This document shows, in pieces, positions 62,113 to 64,000 of a stretch of 64,000 nucleotides of DNA (position 1 is the stretch's first letter; each line of letters starts with the position of its first letter). The position numbers and the translations under genes were made by a program. The notes under the pieces were generated by a model, which did no database searches, was not told the DNA's origin, and worked only from the letters and a program-made list of their open reading frames with translations. The DNA comes from Lederbergia graminis (GTDB lineage Bacteria > Bacillota > Bacilli > Bacillales > Bacillaceae_C). The DNA lies in NCBI RefSeq assembly GCF_042655485.1, contig NZ_JBHSMC010000013.1, positions 137,670-201,669 on the forward strand, given 5' to 3'.

Positions 62113-62301
62113 TTAGCTATCCTTTATCCCCTGAAAAATGATTTTTTGGGTAATTGGTGTATATTTTATTTCACCATTTACTTTTTCTTCTTTAAATATT
62201 GGCTTCTCCATTCTTCTGACTGGTCGATACCCCTCCTTCTCCATTCTTTGCAAACAATCACTAATTGATTCATTTTCCAACACTTCAAACTCTTTCTTCA
62301 T
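62113..62301 (-). CDS. NETI motif-containing protein
   Basis: A 62-residue protein of the YebG/NETI family. The 'ENESISDCLQRMEKEGYRPVRRMEKPIFKE' region is typical; the NETI-like motif reads NESI here. Function is unknown to me. It overlaps the upstream DUF2179 gene by four bases. It is directly followed by the PurBox pair. In B. subtilis the orthologue lies between yebE and purE. Confidence 0.9.
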   Translation of the reverse strand: MKKEFEVLENESISDCLQRMEKEGYRPVRRMEKPIFKEEKVNGEIKYTPITQKIIFQGIKDS

Positions 62302-62840
62302 CGATTCAACTTACCTTTCTTCACAGCCTTCACCCAGAAACCTCCATAAATCGCTTTTGGTTCATAGGCAATAATGAAAGACTTCGGATCAAGCTCCTTA
62401 ATTCGTTGATATAGTTTTAACTCCATCCTCCTTGGAGTTAAAACTTGCAATGCCATACGATCACCTTCCAACCCACTTGCAGCCCAACTTGTAACACCAT
62501 AACCATCTTCACGCAATTGTTTCGGAAGGTCTTTATCATATTCTTTCGTAATTACATTAACGGTAATATACCCAAGAGCAAGCTTCTCCTCGATTTTCGT
62601 CCCTACTAATACACCTACGCCATACCCTACTGCATAAGCAATTACGTTCTGAATCTCATTCAAATTATCTAACACAAGCCCAAGACCAACAACATAAATC
62701 ACAATTTCAATCATACTAATAAACGCAGCAAAATATCGATACCCTTTCAACGTCAAAATCATCCGGATCGTAAAAAAGGAAACATACACGACATTAATAA
62801 TAAAAATAATTGCTACCATCACCAAGGTGTTCTCTAACAT
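62298..62840 (-). CDS. DUF2179 (UPF0316) membrane protein, YebE family
   Basis: A 180-residue membrane protein. Three N-terminal helices (about 4-24, 34-55 and 62-82) are followed by a cytosolic DUF2179 domain with 'EEKLALGYITVNVITKEYDKDLPKQLREDGYGVTSWAASG' and 'LKELDPKSFIIAYEP'-like end. Such domains are found in YitT-type proteins. It starts at ATG 62840. Function is not known to me. Confidence 0.9.
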   Translation of the reverse strand: MLENTLVMVAIIFIINVVYVSFFTIRMILTLKGYRYFAAFISMIEIVIYVVGLGLVLDNLNEIQNVIAYAVGYGVGVLVGTKIEEKLALGYITVNVITKEYDKDLPKQLREDGYGVTSWAASGLEGDRMALQVLTPRRMELKLYQRIKELDPKSFIIAYEPKAIYGGFWVKAVKKGKLNR

Positions 62841-63097
62841 GAATGAGCCTCCAATAAAATTGTCTATTTATTATTATAACCATAATAACTCGCCATAAAG
62901 CAAAGCATCCATATTCCTTTACCCTTTATGAGGGGGAGGTAATCATTGGGATTTGAGTGTAGGTGTTGGTTGCAATCTATGAAAAATTGGATACATTTGT
63001 TTCCATCAAAAACCATCTGACAGATTGATTTGGGGAGTGGGGGAGTGATGAACTGCTGTTGGATGATGAGTTAGTTTCTTGGAGAGTGGATGAATGT

Positions 63098-63453
63098 GAT
63101 TACCTTAATGTGAGTTTTTTGGTTTTTGGGGAATGAGATGTGGATACTGATTACCTTTCGGAGAGGTTTTTCTATTTTGGGAAGCAGATGATGGAGCTGA
63201 TTACCTTTTGAAGGGATATTTGGGTTTTATAGAATCAGATGTGGGATTTGATTATCCTCTAGAGAGATTTTTCTATTTTGGGGAATCAGATGATGGATTT
63301 GATTACCCTTTGAAGAGATATTTGGGTTTTAGGTAATCAGAAGAGGAATGTGATTACCTTCCAGAGTGATTTTTCTTCTTTTGGGAATCATACGGTGTCT
63401 TTGATTCCCTTCTGAAGATTTTTTCCTCTTTTGGGAATCATATATTATTCCTC
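63098..63453. repeat. tandem array of seven 50-51-bp hairpin units, GATTACC arm type
   Basis: Units start at 63098, 63149, 63199, 63250, 63301, 63352 and 63403. Each begins with GATTACC or a variant and has GGGAATC or GGTAATC about 30 bases further. In the unit at 63301 the arms GATTACC and GGTAATC are perfect, as are GATTCCC and GGGAATC at 63403. Loops are T-rich. No coding potential: the reading frames have stops and no ribosome binding site. Confidence 0.8.
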
Positions 63454-63463
63454 TTTTTACCTG

Positions 63464-63895
63464 AATAGCGACTGTAATTTAACATTTTCTTAATCATGGT
63501 ATCTATTTGAAGTGAATAGTTACCTAATTTTCATATCCCATTCATTTGGGATTTAATCAATCTTAATAGTGACCTCTTTTACTGCTTTTCTTATTCTTGG
63601 GCACTATTCCGCTGCAATAGTGACCTCTTCTACAGTTTTTCTTATTCTTGGGCACTATTCCGCCGTAATAGTGACCTCTTCTACAGTTTTTCTTATTCTT
63701 GGGCGCTATTCCGCCGTAATAGTGACCTCTTTAATAGATTTTCTTATTCTTGGGCGCTATTCCGCTGTAATAGTGACCTCTTCTACAGTTTTTCTTATTT
63801 TTGGGCACTATTCCGCTATAATAGTGACCTCTTCAATAGATTTTCTTATTTTTGGGCGCTATTCCGCTGTAATAGTGACCTCTTCTACAGTTTTT
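63464..63895. repeat. tandem array of 51-bp hairpin units, AATAGTGACC arm type
   Basis: Two degenerate units (63464 and 63515) are followed by exact 51-base spacing at 63565, 63616, 63667, 63718, 63769, 63820 and a partial unit at 63871. AATAGTG pairs with CACTATT or CGCTATT, then an A-G mismatch and CC with GG. Loops have TTTTTCTT. The array continues directly from the previous one. Because 51 is divisible by three a repetitive 110-residue ORF exists; I regard it as fortuitous. Confidence 0.85.
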
Positions 63896-63922
63896 GATTA
63901 AGTCCATATAATTGTGTAAAAA

Positions 63923-64000
63923 GAATAGGTCATCACCATGACCCGTGATACAATGTTTTCGACCAAGAAACCATTTAAACGGAGGACATGATGATGACCC
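63923..64000 (+). other. start of an unidentified gene or mobile element at window edge
   Basis: GGTCAT-CACC-ATGACC at 63928-63943 is a palindrome. ACGGAGG (63979-63985) precedes three in-frame ATG codons at 63988-63996, so a coding region probably starts here with a Met-Met-Met-Thr beginning. The palindrome and the leader resemble the left end of an insertion sequence, but the window ends before any transposase can be seen. Confidence 0.35.

Noticed and set aside
63098..63895. CRISPR array
   Set aside because: The repeats fill the whole period; there are no unrelated spacers between constant repeats.
63569..63901. A 110-residue ORF of 17-residue hydrophobic repeats
   Set aside because: It arises because the tandem period is 51 bases, divisible by three. 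It begins at GTG with no ribosome binding site, and the equivalent 52-base array has no open frame. I treat it as noncoding repeat.

Overview
The window is low-GC Firmicute DNA. The purE-to-purD operon with a guanine riboswitch and PurBoxes, the yerA/yerB/yerC-pcrB-pcrA-ligA-camS-gatCAB block, and dgkB plus an rlmCD-type methyltransferase all follow the chromosomal order I recall for Bacillus subtilis. Abundant intergenic hairpin repeats, an OpuA-type glycine betaine transporter and AGGAGG-type ribosome binding sites suggest a halotolerant Bacillaceae genus such as Oceanobacillus, Virgibacillus or Ornithinibacillus. The genus is an inference. No rRNA, tRNA, CRISPR or phage genes were seen.

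Layout. Positions 1-3460 hold a VOC-fold protein cut by the window edge and a BceAB-type peptide-resistance ABC transporter without an adjacent two-component system. Positions 3900-5330 hold the rRNA methyltransferase. Positions 5.4-7.7 kb carry a PTS EIICB and NanE. Positions 8.0-14.3 kb carry a five-gene leftward operon (Gfo/Idh/MocA oxidoreductase, DUF993 protein, sugar isomerase/epimerase, D-2-hydroxyacid dehydrogenase, DUF2264 protein) beside a divergent AraC regulator, with a cre-like site between them; a second Gfo/Idh/MocA gene follows. Positions 16-19.8 kb hold a GbsR-type repressor divergent from opuA-like ATPase, permease and binding protein genes. Then come a DUF2339 membrane protein, a Fur-controlled siderophore-binding lipoprotein, a ThuA-like protein and DgkB.

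Positions 24.6-28.6 kb hold a translationally coupled ECF sigma / anti-sigma / membrane protein operon and a D-Ala-D-Ala carboxypeptidase. Positions 28.8-29.6 kb are a 16-unit, 52-bp tandem array. Positions 29.7-35.8 kb hold an EEP-family hydrolase, a MacB/LolD-type ABC exporter, an arylamine N-acetyltransferase, a thioredoxin-like protein and two paralogous membrane-anchored coiled-coil proteins. Compared with the order I recall for B. subtilis, the material between gatB and dgkB (about 11 kb) and between dgkB and rlmCD (about 18 kb) is inserted accessory DNA.

Positions 35.8-62.8 kb are the conserved backbone, all leftward: gatB, gatA, gatC, camS, ligA, pcrA, pcrB, yerC, yerB, yerA, purD, purH, purN, purM, purF, purL, purQ, purS, purC, purB, purK, purE, the riboswitch and promoter, a NETI-motif protein and a DUF2179 protein. 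The last kilobase (63.1-63.9 kb) is another 51-bp-period tandem array, followed by the start of an unidentified element or gene.

The two observations I find most unusual are these. First, the tandem arrays at 28.8-29.6 kb and 63.1-63.9 kb share one hairpin architecture although their stem sequences differ, which looks like covariation. Second, the DUF993-containing operon looks like an uncharacterised carbon-catabolic pathway.
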